A stretch of DNA of 64,000 nucleotides from Xenorhabdus griffiniae (lineage in GTDB: Bacteria > Pseudomonadota > Gammaproteobacteria > Enterobacterales > Enterobacteriaceae): NCBI RefSeq assembly GCF_001028135.1, contig NZ_LDNM01000082.1, positions 1 through 64,000 of the forward strand, written 5' to 3'. The notes under the pieces are model-generated. The model did not search any database. It saw nothing but the letters and a program-made list of their open reading frames with translations, and was not told the origin of the DNA. Below, piece after piece: positions 8,931-18,609 of the stretch. Position 1 is the first letter of the stretch, and every line of letters starts with the position of its first letter. The position numbers and the translations under genes are program-made.

Positions 8931-9602
8931 TTAATAATAGGATTCAATCGGTAGCACTAAAACTTTTGTTAAATACCCATCAATAATTTCAATGCATCCT
9001 TCTTTTTTTAGAGAAAATAACATTCGTTGTATACAACTGCGCGAAAGTGTGCATCTTTGTTCTATATATTTAATTGCCGTAATATTTTCTCTGAATTCTG
9101 TCGGTAAGGTCATCAGGTGAGATAACAAACTACATATGACTTCCTTATTGTCATGACGGAAGAGGCTAATATCTCTGGCATATAAGAAAGAGATTTTATA
9201 GGAAATTATCCTCATCCACTCTCTATAGAGGTCATGCTTCTTTATGGCATTCAATGCACTAACCCGAGGAATTTGATAAATTTTACAACTTTCCCCCAGC
9301 TCAATGGAATAATAGATTTCTGCTCCAGAATAGAAAGATAAACCAATAATATAGGGTGAAAAAAATGTAGCAATGATTAAATTGTCGTTGATTCTGCGCA
9401 TATTGATATATCCTTGCTCTAATAAAAAAAACTTAGCAAATTCACTGTCTATTTTAATCGCTTTTTCTTGTGTTGATAAATCAGTAGTGATCAAGTCAGA
9501 GTATGGTAACAATACATCGATCACTTTCTTAAAGGAATTTATTGGTTTAATTAGTCTTTTCATATTTAACGACCCTGGTGTGTGCCCCACTGTGTCAATC
9601 AT
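8931..9602 (-). CDS. IprA/YaiV-like winged-helix regulator (CRP-like fold)
   Basis: A 223-residue protein resembling E. coli IprA (YaiV, about 207 residues), a regulator reported to affect hydrogen peroxide resistance. The N-terminal two thirds resembles a cyclic-nucleotide-binding beta-roll, and the C-terminal part (about 165-215, IEQRCTLSRSCIQRMLFSLK) is a helix-turn-helix. The gene is AT-rich and sits between ynfM and tus, where E. coli has other genes. An internal ATG at 9563 is preceded by AGGG and would give 210 residues, nearer the family length; the longer frame has no clear ribosome-binding site. The ligand and targets are unknown. Confidence 0.72.
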   Translation of the reverse strand: MIDTVGHTPGSLNMKRLIKPINSFKKVIDVLLPYSDLITTDLSTQEKAIKIDSEFAKFFLLEQGYINMRRINDNLIIATFFSPYIIGLSFYSGAEIYYSIELGESCKIYQIPRVSALNAIKKHDLYREWMRIISYKISFLYARDISLFRHDNKEVICSLLSHLMTLPTEFRENITAIKYIEQRCTLSRSCIQRMLFSLKKEGCIEIIDGYLTKVLVLPIESYY

Positions 9603-9698
9603 CTAATTTTCAATTAACGTGTTGTTGTGTTTTTAACACAATGTTAAATTATTTCGCAATAGGTGTTTTCTTTTTTAGTTGGCTTTTGGGATGGTAAG

Positions 9699-9728
9699 TT
9701 GTAGATTGTTTTTGGTTTGTTTTATACT
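9699..9728 (+). promoter_or_regulatory. probable tus promoter
   Basis: TTGTAG (9699-9704), an 18-base spacer and TATACT (9723-9728) form a plausible sigma-70 promoter. Its start point would fall inside the adjoining Ter site, as expected for Tus autorepression. Confidence 0.6.
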
Positions 9729-9750
9729 AAAAGTATGTTGTAACTAAATA
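9728..9750 (+). other. replication terminus site (Ter), TerB-like, at the tus promoter
   Basis: The core AGTATGTTGTAACTAAA (9732-9748) equals the E. coli Ter core. The G at 9733 corresponds to the G6-C6 pair whose cytosine flips into Tus at the blocking face. In the known polarity, forks coming from lower coordinates meet the blocking face. The site begins at the -10 box and ends 24 bases before the tus ATG. Confidence 0.92.
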
Positions 9751-9774
9751 AATTGAGTATACTTGAGAACAATC

Positions 9775-10701
9775 ATGAATAAATATTTTTCAATAGAATC
9801 ACTCACAACTTGCTTTAAAAAACAAGAAGAAAAGCTCTCTGAACTGATGGAGTTGTTAATGTGTTATCGGCTTCTTGATGCACGGGTATTTGAATTACCA
9901 AAAATTGAAAAAGGTGAAGAACATGAACAAATAACCGAAATTATGGTCAATCAGCTACAGGGAAATGAAGCGCTCAATGTAGGTTTACACTTCTATCAGA
10001 AACTATTCATACACCATAATAATCCTAATATCAGCAGTAAAGCGGCGAGCCGCCTGCCAGGTGCCTTGTGTTTTGCTGTTAACCACCAGCAATATAAAGA
10101 AGCAATGGAAGTCATTAATGAAGTCAACCAATTAAAAATAGAGTTAGAAAATATCGTTACCAAAGAATCAGGTATCAGCAAAGAACAACGATTTGAATTC
10201 GTTCATGATCATTTGCGTGGTCTTATTACCCTGAATGCCTATCGCACTATCACCCCTCTATTAAACCCTGATTCCATTAATTTTGGATGGGCTAATAAGA
10301 ACATCATTAATAAAATCACCAAACAACAAATTTTGGAAAGGCTGGAGAAAAGCTACAATGCGGGCAGAGCAGTCCCACCCTACTCCAGTGATCAATGGGC
10401 AGCATTGGTGGCATTGGAGATTACAGATATTAAAAAATTACCCGATGATGTGGTATTGAAAATCAAACGACCAGTCAAAGTGCAGCCTATTACCCGTGTA
10501 TGGTATTCAGAGATACAAAAGCAAGTCCAGTATGCCTGCCCGGTTCCTGTAATTGTTTTCTACACAGAGGATGGTGAAATCAAACCTAAAATCGGCACCT
10601 TGTCCAACTACAATGCCAACGCAATTAAACATAAGTATAAGCCCAAAGCGAAGCCACTTGAGTTGGTCATTCCCCGCTTACATCTCTACAAAGAACGCTG
10701 A
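9775..10701 (+). CDS. tus: DNA replication terminus site-binding protein Tus
   Basis: A 308-residue monomeric protein that binds Ter sites and arrests the replicative helicase from one direction. It is collinear with E. coli Tus (309 residues); shared blocks include SSKAASRLPGALCF, GLITLNAYRTIT, FGWANKNII, IKRPVKVQPI and a RYKPxxxPL...IPRLHLY C-terminus. An in-frame TTG at 9763 would add four residues, but ATG 9775 fits the family better. A Ter site overlaps its promoter, so repression by its own product is expected. It converges on fumC with a shared terminator, as in E. coli. Confidence 0.97.
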   Translation: MNKYFSIESLTTCFKKQEEKLSELMELLMCYRLLDARVFELPKIEKGEEHEQITEIMVNQLQGNEALNVGLHFYQKLFIHHNNPNISSKAASRLPGALCFAVNHQQYKEAMEVINEVNQLKIELENIVTKESGISKEQRFEFVHDHLRGLITLNAYRTITPLLNPDSINFGWANKNIINKITKQQILERLEKSYNAGRAVPPYSSDQWAALVALEITDIKKLPDDVVLKIKRPVKVQPITRVWYSEIQKQVQYACPVPVIVFYTEDGEIKPKIGTLSNYNANAIKHKYKPKAKPLELVIPRLHLYKER

Positions 10702-10708
10702 GAAATAA

Positions 10709-10737
10709 AAAACCGGAGCAAATGCTCTCCGGTTTTT
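10709..10737. terminator. bidirectional terminator between tus and fumC
   Basis: The stem AAAACCGGAG (10709-10718)/CTCCGGTTTT (10727-10736) has an A run on the left and TTTTTT on the right, so it works for both converging genes. Confidence 0.92.
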
Positions 10738-10760
10738 TCATTTTTGCTGATATAGCAAGT

Positions 10761-12155
10761 TTACTTCATGCTGCCAACCATATCTTCTGGACGAACCCAC
10801 GCATCAAATTCAGCTTCCGTTAAATATCCTAACTGGAGTGCTGACTGCTTCAGCGTCAGGCCTTCTTTATGTGCTTTTTTAGCAATTTCAGCCGCTTTAT
10901 CGTAACCAATATGAGTATTTAATGCGGTTACCAGCATCAGTGATTCATTCAACAATTGGGTGATGCGATCACGATTAGGTTCAATACCAATAGCACAATG
11001 CTCATTGAAACTACGCATACCATCCGCCAGCAAGCGTACAGATTGCAAGAAGTTATGGATAACCATTGGGCGGAATACGTTTAATTCAAAGTTACCAGAC
11101 GAACCACCAATGTTGATTGCCACATCGTTACCCATCACTTGCGCACATAACATGGTCATCGCTTCACACTGAGTTGGGTTCACTTTGCCTGGCATGATGG
11201 AGCTGCCTGGCTCATTTTCAGGAATGGAAATCTCACCAATACCACAGCGAGGGCCAGAGGCCAACCAACGAACATCGTTAGCAATCTTCATCAATGATGC
11301 AGCCAAACCTTTCAATGCACCGTGTGAATGAACCAGCGCGTCACAAGTTGCCAGGGCTTCAAATTTATTTGGCGAAGTGACGAAAGGATGGCCGGATAAT
11401 TCAGCAATTCTCTGCGCAACACGAACGGCATACTCAGGATGTGTATTCAGTCCCGTTCCTACCGCAGTACCTCCCAAAGCCAGTTCACACACATGAGGAA
11501 TACTCTCTTCAATGTGCTTCAAGTTATGTGTCAACATGGCGGCCCAGCCGGAAATTTCCTGACCTAAGGTTAATGGAGTTGCATCTTGTAAGTGAGTACG
11601 GCCAATTTTTACAATGCCTTTAAATGCTTCCGCTTTATCTGCCAGGGTTTTTTGTAGTACTTTTAACTCTGGTAACAGATGTTCACGTAATGCAGTCACT
11701 GCTGCAACATGCATGGCCGTTGGAAAAACGTCATTAGAGCTTTGGCTCTTGTTAACATCATCATTAGGATGAATCAGACGCTCATTGCCCCTTTGACCAC
11801 CAAGGATCTCACTACCACGGTTCGCCAACACTTCATTCATATTCATGTTGCTTTGAGTTCCCGAACCGGTCTGCCAGATAGCAAGAGGGAATTCTGTTGG
11901 GTGTTTGCCTTCCAACACCTCTTTCGCCGCAGCGATGACTGCTTCGCCACGTTCTTTAGGCAGAAGGCCCAGATCCATATTGACGCTAGCCGCAGCTTGT
12001 TTAGTCAATGCAAGCGCATGAATCAATGCAACTGGCATTTTTTCCTGAGAAATACGGAAATGCTCCAGTGAGCGCTGAGTTTGCGCCCCCCATAATTGGT
12101 CAGCAGGTACTTCGATAGGTCCCATTGAGTCTTTTTCAATGCGAGTGGCTGCCAT
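10761..12155 (-). CDS. fumC: class II fumarate hydratase FumC
   Basis: A 464-residue homotetrameric, iron-independent fumarase that interconverts fumarate and L-malate in the TCA cycle. The superfamily signature [12 protein letters not shown] ([10 protein letters not shown]) is intact, and the substrate segments [13 protein letters not shown] and [10 protein letters not shown] are visible. The open frame extends 23 codons further upstream, but ATG 12155 has AAGGAG at correct spacing and gives the family's N-terminus ([12 protein letters not shown]). E. coli has fumA between fumC and manA; it is absent here. In E. coli fumC responds to SoxS and oxidative stress; no such site was assigned here. 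Confidence 0.97.
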   Translation of the reverse strand: MAATRIEKDSMGPIEVPADQLWGAQTQRSLEHFRISQEKMPVALIHALALTKQAAASVNMDLGLLPKERGEAVIAAAKEVLEGKHPTEFPLAIWQTGSGTQSNMNMNEVLANRGSEILGGQRGNERLIHPNDDVNKSQSSNDVFPTAMHVAAVTALREHLLPELKVLQKTLADKAEAFKGIVKIGRTHLQDATPLTLGQEISGWAAMLTHNLKHIEESIPHVCELALGGTAVGTGLNTHPEYAVRVAQRIAELSGHPFVTSPNKFEALATCDALVHSHGALKGLAASLMKIANDVRWLASGPRCGIGEISIPENEPGSSIMPGKVNPTQCEAMTMLCAQVMGNDVAINIGGSSGNFELNVFRPMVIHNFLQSVRLLADGMRSFNEHCAIGIEPNRDRITQLLNESLMLVTALNTHIGYDKAAEIAKKAHKEGLTLKQSALQLGYLTEAEFDAWVRPEDMVGSMK

Positions 12156-12327
12156 TACTATCTCCTTAGCACACAGAATAATTGAATACGCCGGAACAAA
12201 CTTTGCGGATAAATTAGTCGGCATTCGCGTATCATGCCATAAAGTTATTATCGATAATGCGACCTAACCGTGTTTATTGTATTGTTGTCATATAAATAAG
12301 TTACTTTTTATTATAGGAAATTCCGCC

Positions 12328-13500
12328 ATGCTGAAAATGACCAACAAAATCCAACATTATGACTGGGGAAGTAAAACCGCTCTGACGGATATTTATGGTA
12401 TCGAGAATTCGGATAATCAGCCAATGGCAGAATTATGGATGGGAGCACATCCAAAATGTAGTTCACTGGTCACAGACCCTCAAACGGGTGAAATGAGCGC
12501 CTTGAGTATGTTGATCGACCAAGAACCAGAGAAATACCTTGGAAGAAAAGTAGCCCGGCAATTCCAGCGCTTGCCTTTCTTGTTCAAAATATTGTGTGCA
12601 GCTCAACCACTGTCTATTCAAGTGCATCCTGATAAGACATCCGCAGAAATAGGTTTTGCCAAAGAAAATGCCCAAGGGATACCGTTAGATTCAGCACAAC
12701 GCAACTACAAAGATGATAATCATAAACCTGAATTGGTCTATGCGCTGACCTCGTTCAAGGCCATGAATGCTTTTAGACCTTTATCTGAGATCGCACAATT
12801 ACTGGATCATGTTTCTGCCGCACATCCAGATATTCAGGCATTCCTCCAGCAACCGACTGAACAAAATCTGTCGTTTCTGTTTTCACAGTTATTGAATATG
12901 CAAGGCGAACAAAAACAGTTGGCAATGGCTGTCTTAAAGTCAGCATTAAACTGTCATCAGGGCGAACCGTGGGATACCATCAAACAAATAACCTTCTTCT
13001 ATCCCGATGATAATGGACTGTTTACACCACTCCTGCTCAATATCGTTGAACTCGAACCCGGCCAGGCGATGTTTCTATATGCCCGTACTCCCCATGCCTA
13101 TCTTGATGGCGTCGCCTTGGAGGTTATGGCCAATTCTGACAATGTGTTGCGTGCCGGTTTAACCAGTAAGCATATTGATGTCCCTGAATTAATGGCTAAT
13201 CTGGATTTTATTCCAAAAGCTGCCGATACTTTGCTAACCGAACCAAGGCAGGAAAAAGAGGCGCTGAATTATCCTGTTCCTGTTAATGATTTTTGTTTTT
13301 CTGTTTATTCTGTTTCAGAACAACCAATCTCATTGGAAAATGATTCAGCATCGGTTCTATTTTGTGTTGAAGGGCAAGCAGTTATCAGCACTGATAAGCA
13401 GCAGTTAAAATTACTCTCAGGTGAATCAATCTTCTTACCTGCTATTGAAAAAGCCGTCACTGTTTATGGTCAGGGGAGAATAGCCAGAGTATCTAATTAA
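12328..13500 (+). CDS. manA: mannose-6-phosphate isomerase ManA
   Basis: A 390-residue zinc enzyme that interconverts mannose 6-phosphate and fructose 6-phosphate, supplying GDP-mannose for glycan synthesis and allowing mannose use. The Zn ligands match E. coli ManA: Gln98, His100 (IQVHPDK), Glu135 (HKPELVYAL) and His256 (TPHAYLDG). An upstream in-frame ATG at 12277 would add 17 poorly conserved residues; ATG 12328 with TAGGAA is preferred. It is divergent from fumC. Confidence 0.96.
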   Translation: MLKMTNKIQHYDWGSKTALTDIYGIENSDNQPMAELWMGAHPKCSSLVTDPQTGEMSALSMLIDQEPEKYLGRKVARQFQRLPFLFKILCAAQPLSIQVHPDKTSAEIGFAKENAQGIPLDSAQRNYKDDNHKPELVYALTSFKAMNAFRPLSEIAQLLDHVSAAHPDIQAFLQQPTEQNLSFLFSQLLNMQGEQKQLAMAVLKSALNCHQGEPWDTIKQITFFYPDDNGLFTPLLLNIVELEPGQAMFLYARTPHAYLDGVALEVMANSDNVLRAGLTSKHIDVPELMANLDFIPKAADTLLTEPRQEKEALNYPVPVNDFCFSVYSVSEQPISLENDSASVLFCVEGQAVISTDKQQLKLLSGESIFLPAIEKAVTVYGQGRIARVSN

Positions 13501-13613
13501 TTTTATTATATTAATATGGTTATGATTGCTTTTATTGATTATTAATCATATTTTTCAGTGAATTTTGACATAAATACAAAACGCATAACGCGTTAAAAGG
13601 ATGGGATTTCCAC

Positions 13614-15146
13614 ATGAAAAAATCGTTAGTTGCAGTAAGCGTTGTTGTTGCTATGGGTGCGGTATGGACAGGAACATCATGGTATACAGGTAAGAAACTT
13701 GAAGACCGTTTAGATAGCTTCATAAAACAGGCGAACACTGAACTGGTGAAATCATTTCCTGAAAGTGGCATAGAATGGCAAGCAAAAGATTTCAAACGAG
13801 GGATTTTCAGCTCCGATGTCCGTTTGATCCTAAACATCAAGAATGGTGTAAAAAATGCCGATATTCCGCCAAATGAAGAAATCATTTTCAAATCGACAAT
13901 TGATCATGGGCCATTTCCGATTTCTAACCTGAAGAAATTCAACCTGATACCCCAAATGGCCTCTGTCCACGCAGAACTGGAAAAAAATGATGCGTTGAAA
14001 AAACTATTTACTATCACAAATGAAAAATCATTGTTTAACTTAAATGCTAAAGTCAGTTATAGCCGTGCGCTCTCTGCTAACATTGAACTGGTCCCGATTA
14101 ATCATACGGAAACGCCTGAAAATGGTGACCAACGGGTTCTGTCATTTTCAGGCGCAAAAATCAGTGCCGACGTTAATCATGATCTCAGTGAATTTTCCTT
14201 CACAGTCAAAAGTGATGAATTGTCTTTTAATGATCCTATCAAAAAAGAAACAGTTTCACTTAAAGGTATTGATTTTAAGGGAGATAATAAAAAAGGTAAA
14301 TTTGATATCTATACCGGAGATCAAAGCTACAGTATTGGCGAATTCAGTATGAATGGAATTCCTAATGAGCCAAATATTGCGCTTAGGGGAATGAAAGTGA
14401 TATCCAATTTAGATGAGGACAAGGACAATCTGAACATCAAAATCGTTTATAGCATTGATGGCGTAAAAATTGAGGATATCGAGTTTGGCTCTGGTAAGTT
14501 AGCCCTGGGTATGGAAAAACTCGATGGCCAGTCTGTACGTAAATTTACCCAAGCTTATAATGATGCGGCAGAAGCCGCCTTGACTACAGATAAAGCATCT
14601 TATGATGCAACTTCCCTGGCAGTACTCAGTAACTTACATCTCCTCCTGAATAACAATCCACAATTTAGCATTTCTCCTTTTAGCTGGAAAAACAGTAAAG
14701 GCGAGAGTTCAGTAGATTTCAAACTTTCCTTACAAAACATTCCTGAAGATAAAAGTGCATTGCAACTCATGGGACCGGAAGAGATAGTTCGTACCCTGAT
14801 CCAAGAGTTGTCCTTGCACATTAATGTACCGAAAGCCATGTTGATGGAATCTATTACGCAATCAGCGATGCTAGATGGTCAGGATAAAGCTGCCGCAGAA
14901 GCTCAGGCAGAACAACAAGTTAACATGATGACTCAAAAAGGGGTTCAAAACAAAATTCTTACTGACAAAGACGGTATCATTGGTCTCAATTTTCACTACA
15001 CCAATAATAAAGTCAAATTAAACGACAAAGAGTCCAGCTTACATCAATTCCTGCTTGATAATGGCCTTGCAGAGTCCTATGATGAAGCAGATGGTGAACA
15101 AAATCAGCATGATGATACCAAAGCTGAACTTCCTGTCGTTGAATAA
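13614..15146 (+). CDS. ydgA: YdgA family protein (DUF945)
   Basis: A 510-residue protein collinear with E. coli YdgA (502 residues). An N-terminal hydrophobic segment (about 3-22, KKSLVAVSVVVAMGAVWTG) acts as signal anchor and is followed by WYTGKKLEDRL, then a long beta-rich domain of the DUF945 type, placed in the periplasm or bound to the inner membrane. The family has a suggested AsmA-like fold and an unclear role, possibly in envelope function. A C-terminal acidic, Gln/Asp-rich tail (from about 485) is not conserved. It lies after manA as in E. coli. Confidence 0.92.
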   Translation: MKKSLVAVSVVVAMGAVWTGTSWYTGKKLEDRLDSFIKQANTELVKSFPESGIEWQAKDFKRGIFSSDVRLILNIKNGVKNADIPPNEEIIFKSTIDHGPFPISNLKKFNLIPQMASVHAELEKNDALKKLFTITNEKSLFNLNAKVSYSRALSANIELVPINHTETPENGDQRVLSFSGAKISADVNHDLSEFSFTVKSDELSFNDPIKKETVSLKGIDFKGDNKKGKFDIYTGDQSYSIGEFSMNGIPNEPNIALRGMKVISNLDEDKDNLNIKIVYSIDGVKIEDIEFGSGKLALGMEKLDGQSVRKFTQAYNDAAEAALTTDKASYDATSLAVLSNLHLLLNNNPQFSISPFSWKNSKGESSVDFKLSLQNIPEDKSALQLMGPEEIVRTLIQELSLHINVPKAMLMESITQSAMLDGQDKAAAEAQAEQQVNMMTQKGVQNKILTDKDGIIGLNFHYTNNKVKLNDKESSLHQFLLDNGLAESYDEADGEQNQHDDTKAELPVVE

Positions 15147-15183
15147 GTGTACAGTTAAATCACCGTCATCTAAATAAATAACC

Positions 15184-15204
15184 AGAACCCGGCTTTCGGG
15201 TTCT
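15184..15204 (+). terminator. hairpin after ydgA
   Basis: The perfect stem AGAACCCG (15184-15191)/CGGGTTCT (15197-15204) has a GCTTT loop but no T tract. It could be a weak terminator, an RNA-stabilising end for ydgA or the first hairpin of the add leader. Confidence 0.55.
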
Positions 15205-15292
15205 CCCACAAGAAAGTACATGCTTAGGTTAAAAAACCTCCTCAGCTAAGACATCGCTAACATTAAGATATCAATAGTGCTTTCACTTTCTT

Positions 15293-15320
15293 GCCAGTCA
15301 ACACGTTGGCTGGCTTTTTT
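15293..15320 (+). terminator. intrinsic terminator in the ydgA-add gap, just before add
   Basis: GCCAG/CTGGC continues through a T-G wobble and CAA/TTG around a CACG loop (15293-15314), followed by TTTTTT. It ends about 30 bases before the add ATG. Either it ends ydgA transcripts or it is an attenuator inside an add leader. Confidence 0.85.
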
Positions 15321-15351
15321 GTATATAAAATTTGATAAGAAGGATAAGAAA

Positions 15352-16353
15352 ATGATTGACATACAGCTTCCACTGACCGATCTGCACCGTCACCTCGACG
15401 GTAATATCCGTCCCGAAACCATTTTGGATCTTGCTCGTCAACATAATATCCCACTCCCAGCTTATGAGCTGGATGCATTACGTCCTCATGTACAAATCAT
15501 TGAAAATGAACCTAATCTTGTCAGTTTCCTGCAAAAATTGGACTGGGGTGTGACTGTACTTGCCGATTTAGAAGCTTGCCGCAGGGTCGCCGTTGAAAAC
15601 GTTGAAGATGCGGTCAATGCGGGTCTTGACTACGCTGAACTGCGTTTCTCCCCTTATTACATGGCTATGAAGCACCAACTTCCCGTTGAAGGTGTTGTGG
15701 AAGCAGTCATCGAGGGTATTCATTCAGCAAGCCAGAAACATGATATTCAGATCCGTTTAATTGGTATTCTGAGTAGAACATTTGGGGAAAAAGCTTGCAC
15801 CGAAGAACTCACTGGACTTCTTGCTCATAAACAACATATCACCGCATTAGATCTGGCCGGTGATGAATTAGGATTCCCCGGCCATCTCTTTGAGCAACAT
15901 TTTATCCAAGCGCGTGACGCAGGCTGGAATATTAGCGTACATGCAGGTGAAGCCGCAGGTGCGGAAAGCATCTGGCACGCTATTCGTGAATTGGGGGCAA
16001 CCCGCATTGGCCACGGTGTCAAAGCAATCACTGATCCAGCCCTAATGGATTATTTGGTTGAATATGGCATCGGTATTGAATCCTGCCTGACATCAAACCT
16101 GCAAACCAGCACAGTCAGTTCTTTGCAAGCTCACCCGCTGAAACAATTTCTTGAGCACGGGATCTTGGCATCAATTAATACCGATGATCCGGCAGTAGAA
16201 GGCATTGAAATTCGTCATGAGTATAACGTTGCTGCGCCAGCAGCGGGGCTGTCTCCAGCGCTGATCCGACAGGCGCAGATTAATGGTCTGGCAACTGCAT
16301 TCCTTAGTGAAGCAGAAAAACAGACACTGAAAGAAAAAGCCGCCAATCGCTAA
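15352..16353 (+). CDS. add: adenosine deaminase Add
   Basis: A 333-residue zinc amidohydrolase that deaminates adenosine and deoxyadenosine to inosine and deoxyinosine in purine salvage; the length equals E. coli Add. The metal and catalytic residues are present: His12 and His14 (DLHRHLDG), His197 and Glu200 (SVHAGEAAG), His221 (RIGHGVKA) and Asp278/Asp279 (SINTDDPAV). AAGGA lies at correct spacing before ATG 15352; the longer open frame back to 15277 runs through the upstream terminator hairpin and is not used. Confidence 0.97.
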   Translation: MIDIQLPLTDLHRHLDGNIRPETILDLARQHNIPLPAYELDALRPHVQIIENEPNLVSFLQKLDWGVTVLADLEACRRVAVENVEDAVNAGLDYAELRFSPYYMAMKHQLPVEGVVEAVIEGIHSASQKHDIQIRLIGILSRTFGEKACTEELTGLLAHKQHITALDLAGDELGFPGHLFEQHFIQARDAGWNISVHAGEAAGAESIWHAIRELGATRIGHGVKAITDPALMDYLVEYGIGIESCLTSNLQTSTVSSLQAHPLKQFLEHGILASINTDDPAVEGIEIRHEYNVAAPAAGLSPALIRQAQINGLATAFLSEAEKQTLKEKAANR

Positions 16354-16380
16354 GAAACATTATTTATGCTAAATTGCTCC

Positions 16381-16411
16381 AAAGGCAGAAAACTACTCTG
16401 CCTTTTTTGTT
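16381..16411. terminator. terminator shared by add and yfeH
   Basis: The stem AAAGGCAGA (16381-16389)/TCTGCCTTT (16397-16405) is followed by TTTTGTTTTTA. The TAG stop of the converging yfeH (16393-16395) lies in its loop, so the two genes share this short end. Confidence 0.88.
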
Positions 16412-17382
16412 TTTAGGCGCTGCGCATAACGCTGTGCAAGAACAGCACAAACCATTAATTGGATCTGATGGAAAATCATCAGCGGTAACAGCATCACACC
16501 GACCATTGGCGCGGGAAATAATACATTTGCCATTGGCACACCATTTGCCAGGCTCTTCTTCGAACCACAAAACACAATAGTGATTTCGTCATCTTTACTA
16601 AACCCCAGCAAACGCGAGCTATATACGTTAATTAGTAGTACGATAGCCAATAAAACACAGCAAACGATCCCAATCATAAGAAGTGAATAAGTATCGATTT
16701 TATGCCAAATACCTTCCACCACCGCCTCACTGAATGCAACATAAACCACCAGCAAGATAGAAGAACGATCGGTCATATTGACCCATTTTTTATGTTTTTC
16801 CACCCAACCGGCAATCAGAGGACGCGATAAGTGTCCAGCAATAAAAGGCACCATCAACTGTAAGATAATATCTTTTATCGCTTGCCAGGTATCAGTTTGG
16901 GCAGCGCCTTCATGAGCCTGGATCAAAAAACCAACTAATAATGGAGACAGGAATACGCCTAATAAACTTGAGGCGGAAGCACTGCATACCGCGGCAGCAA
17001 CATTTCCCCCGGCAACGGAGGTAAAAGCGATAGCCGATTGCACCGTGGCAGGTAAAGCACAAAGATAAAGAAAGCCCATATAAACCGTTGGTGACATCCA
17101 CTCTGGCACGATGAAACTTAATCCCATTCCCAGTATGGGAAACAAAATAAAAGTGCTAGTGAAAATCACCAAGTGCAACCGCCAATGCCCTATTCCTGCC
17201 AAAATGGCATTACGGGATAACTTCGCTCCATGCATAAAAAATAACAACGCAATAGCGGCCGTTGTTAAGTACTGAAACCACTTTTTCGCTTCACCTTCAC
17301 AAGGAAAAAACGATGCAATGATGACCACCGCAATCAATATAACTAAAAAAGGATCAATTCTTAATTTTTGCAACACGTTCAT
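16393..17382 (-). CDS. yfeH: bile acid:sodium symporter-family protein YfeH
   Basis: A 329-residue membrane protein of the SBF-like group with about 10 hydrophobic segments. It closely resembles E. coli YfeH: ALLFFMHGAKLSR, GFLYLCALPATVQSAIAFTS, AAAVCSASASSLLG, ITIVFCGSKKSLANG and LPLMIFHQIQLMVCAVLA. The substrate is unknown. In E. coli yfeH sits elsewhere on the chromosome, so its place between add and ydgJ is a local rearrangement. ATG 17382 has AAGGGG upstream and fits the family N-terminus; a further start at 17412 has no ribosome-binding site. Confidence 0.93.
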   Translation of the reverse strand: MNVLQKLRIDPFLVILIAVVIIASFFPCEGEAKKWFQYLTTAAIALLFFMHGAKLSRNAILAGIGHWRLHLVIFTSTFILFPILGMGLSFIVPEWMSPTVYMGFLYLCALPATVQSAIAFTSVAGGNVAAAVCSASASSLLGVFLSPLLVGFLIQAHEGAAQTDTWQAIKDIILQLMVPFIAGHLSRPLIAGWVEKHKKWVNMTDRSSILLVVYVAFSEAVVEGIWHKIDTYSLLMIGIVCCVLLAIVLLINVYSSRLLGFSKDDEITIVFCGSKKSLANGVPMANVLFPAPMVGVMLLPLMIFHQIQLMVCAVLAQRYAQRLKTKKAE

Positions 17383-17419
17383 CAATATAAGCCCCCTTGC
17401 CCCACCTGCCATTGTTTAA

Positions 17420-18460
17420 TTAGTCAATTAAGATTGTGCGCCGTTCTTTTGCCGATTTTTCACCGGCTTCAATAAGCTTCATAATCAAAATAGCTTCGCT
17501 GGCAGTCACTGGGTTCGGTTTTCCAAACAAAATCGCATCACGAATAGCGGCATAATAAGCACCATAATTGCCAGGTACAGTAGGAACAACTTTCGTAACC
17601 AAGTTATCATCTTGTGACAACGTCACATAACCATCCCGTGCGTCGTATCCCCAGTCTGCCCGTGGTGGTCTTTCCCCCGCCTTTAAACGCTCTTCCTGAG
17701 TATCCAACCCATATTTAGTATAACTGCCAGCCATACCATGCAATGTATAAATAGGTGATTCTGCCGCTGCGAGCATCGTTGCATGTAATACAACTTTCAA
17801 ATCAGGATAGGTAAGTTGGGTATGAAAATAATCCGCCGTCTCTGCATTCGGACGCATCATGCCCAAATCTGTTGTGATGGCTTGTGGTTTGCCAAAAAGT
17901 TGAACGGCCTGATCCAGTAAATGAGGAGCTAAATCATACCAAATACCACTACCGGCTCCGGCAGCTTCACGCCAGCGCTGACGAACAACGGGACGGTAAC
18001 GATCAAAATGAGTTTCATAATATTTTAGTGTTCCCAATTTATTTTCTTTAATAATTGATTTCACCGTCAGAAAACCAGAGTCCCAGCGGCGATTATGAAA
18101 TACAGATAGCAATAAATTGGCTTCTTCCGCTTGCTTTTTCAATGCTTGAGCTTGTTCTACCGTAATGGTAAAAGGCTTATCAACGATGACATGTTTACCT
18201 GCCGCCAATGCCTGTTGTGCCAATGGGTAATGAGTATCATTTGGAGTTGGGATCACAATAAGGTCAATGTTGGGATCACGGAAGAGTTCCTCCGGTGAAG
18301 AAACGACCGATATTGCTGGCCAGTCTTTTTTAACTTTATCTGCATCACTGCTGGAAATAGCAACGCATTCAATATTGAATGTTCCTGCAATCAATGGCGC
18401 ATGGAACGTTTTACTTGCATAACCATAACCTACCAACCCAACTTTTAAAAAATCACTCAT
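17420..18460 (-). CDS. ydgJ: Gfo/Idh/MocA-family NAD(P)-dependent oxidoreductase YdgJ
   Basis: A 346-residue protein, the same length as E. coli YdgJ. The N-terminal Rossmann domain has VGLVGYGYASKTFHAPLI (8-25), and VVDKPFT (DKP motif, catalytic Lys) is near residue 95. A C-terminal Gfo/Idh/MocA substrate domain follows. It probably oxidises or reduces a sugar or polyol; the true substrate is unknown. AGAGG precedes ATG 18460. It is followed closely by yfeH (about 38 bases), so the two may share a transcript. Confidence 0.94.
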   Translation of the reverse strand: MSDFLKVGLVGYGYASKTFHAPLIAGTFNIECVAISSSDADKVKKDWPAISVVSSPEELFRDPNIDLIVIPTPNDTHYPLAQQALAAGKHVIVDKPFTITVEQAQALKKQAEEANLLLSVFHNRRWDSGFLTVKSIIKENKLGTLKYYETHFDRYRPVVRQRWREAAGAGSGIWYDLAPHLLDQAVQLFGKPQAITTDLGMMRPNAETADYFHTQLTYPDLKVVLHATMLAAAESPIYTLHGMAGSYTKYGLDTQEERLKAGERPPRADWGYDARDGYVTLSQDDNLVTKVVPTVPGNYGAYYAAIRDAILFGKPNPVTASEAILIMKLIEAGEKSAKERRTILID

Positions 18461-18609
18461 AGCTGCCTCTAAAAAATGATCGTAAATCAGGCATCAGAAA
18501 GTATCACCACCTCTCACACGTTAGCAAATCCTGATTCCAGTATTACGCTCTTTTTCCTATAATCATTTTCCTAATATCCAAAACACTCATGATGGAGTGA
18601 AAACCTCTT

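Noticed and set aside
9620-9660. dif-like chromosome dimer resolution site
   Set aside because: Only the short element ATGTTAAAT resembles part of dif; the second arm and centre do not match.
15205-15351. Adenine riboswitch in front of add, as known in Vibrio vulnificus
   Set aside because: The conserved purine-aptamer core and its loop-loop sequences are not recognisable here, although the gene and the structured leader made it worth checking.
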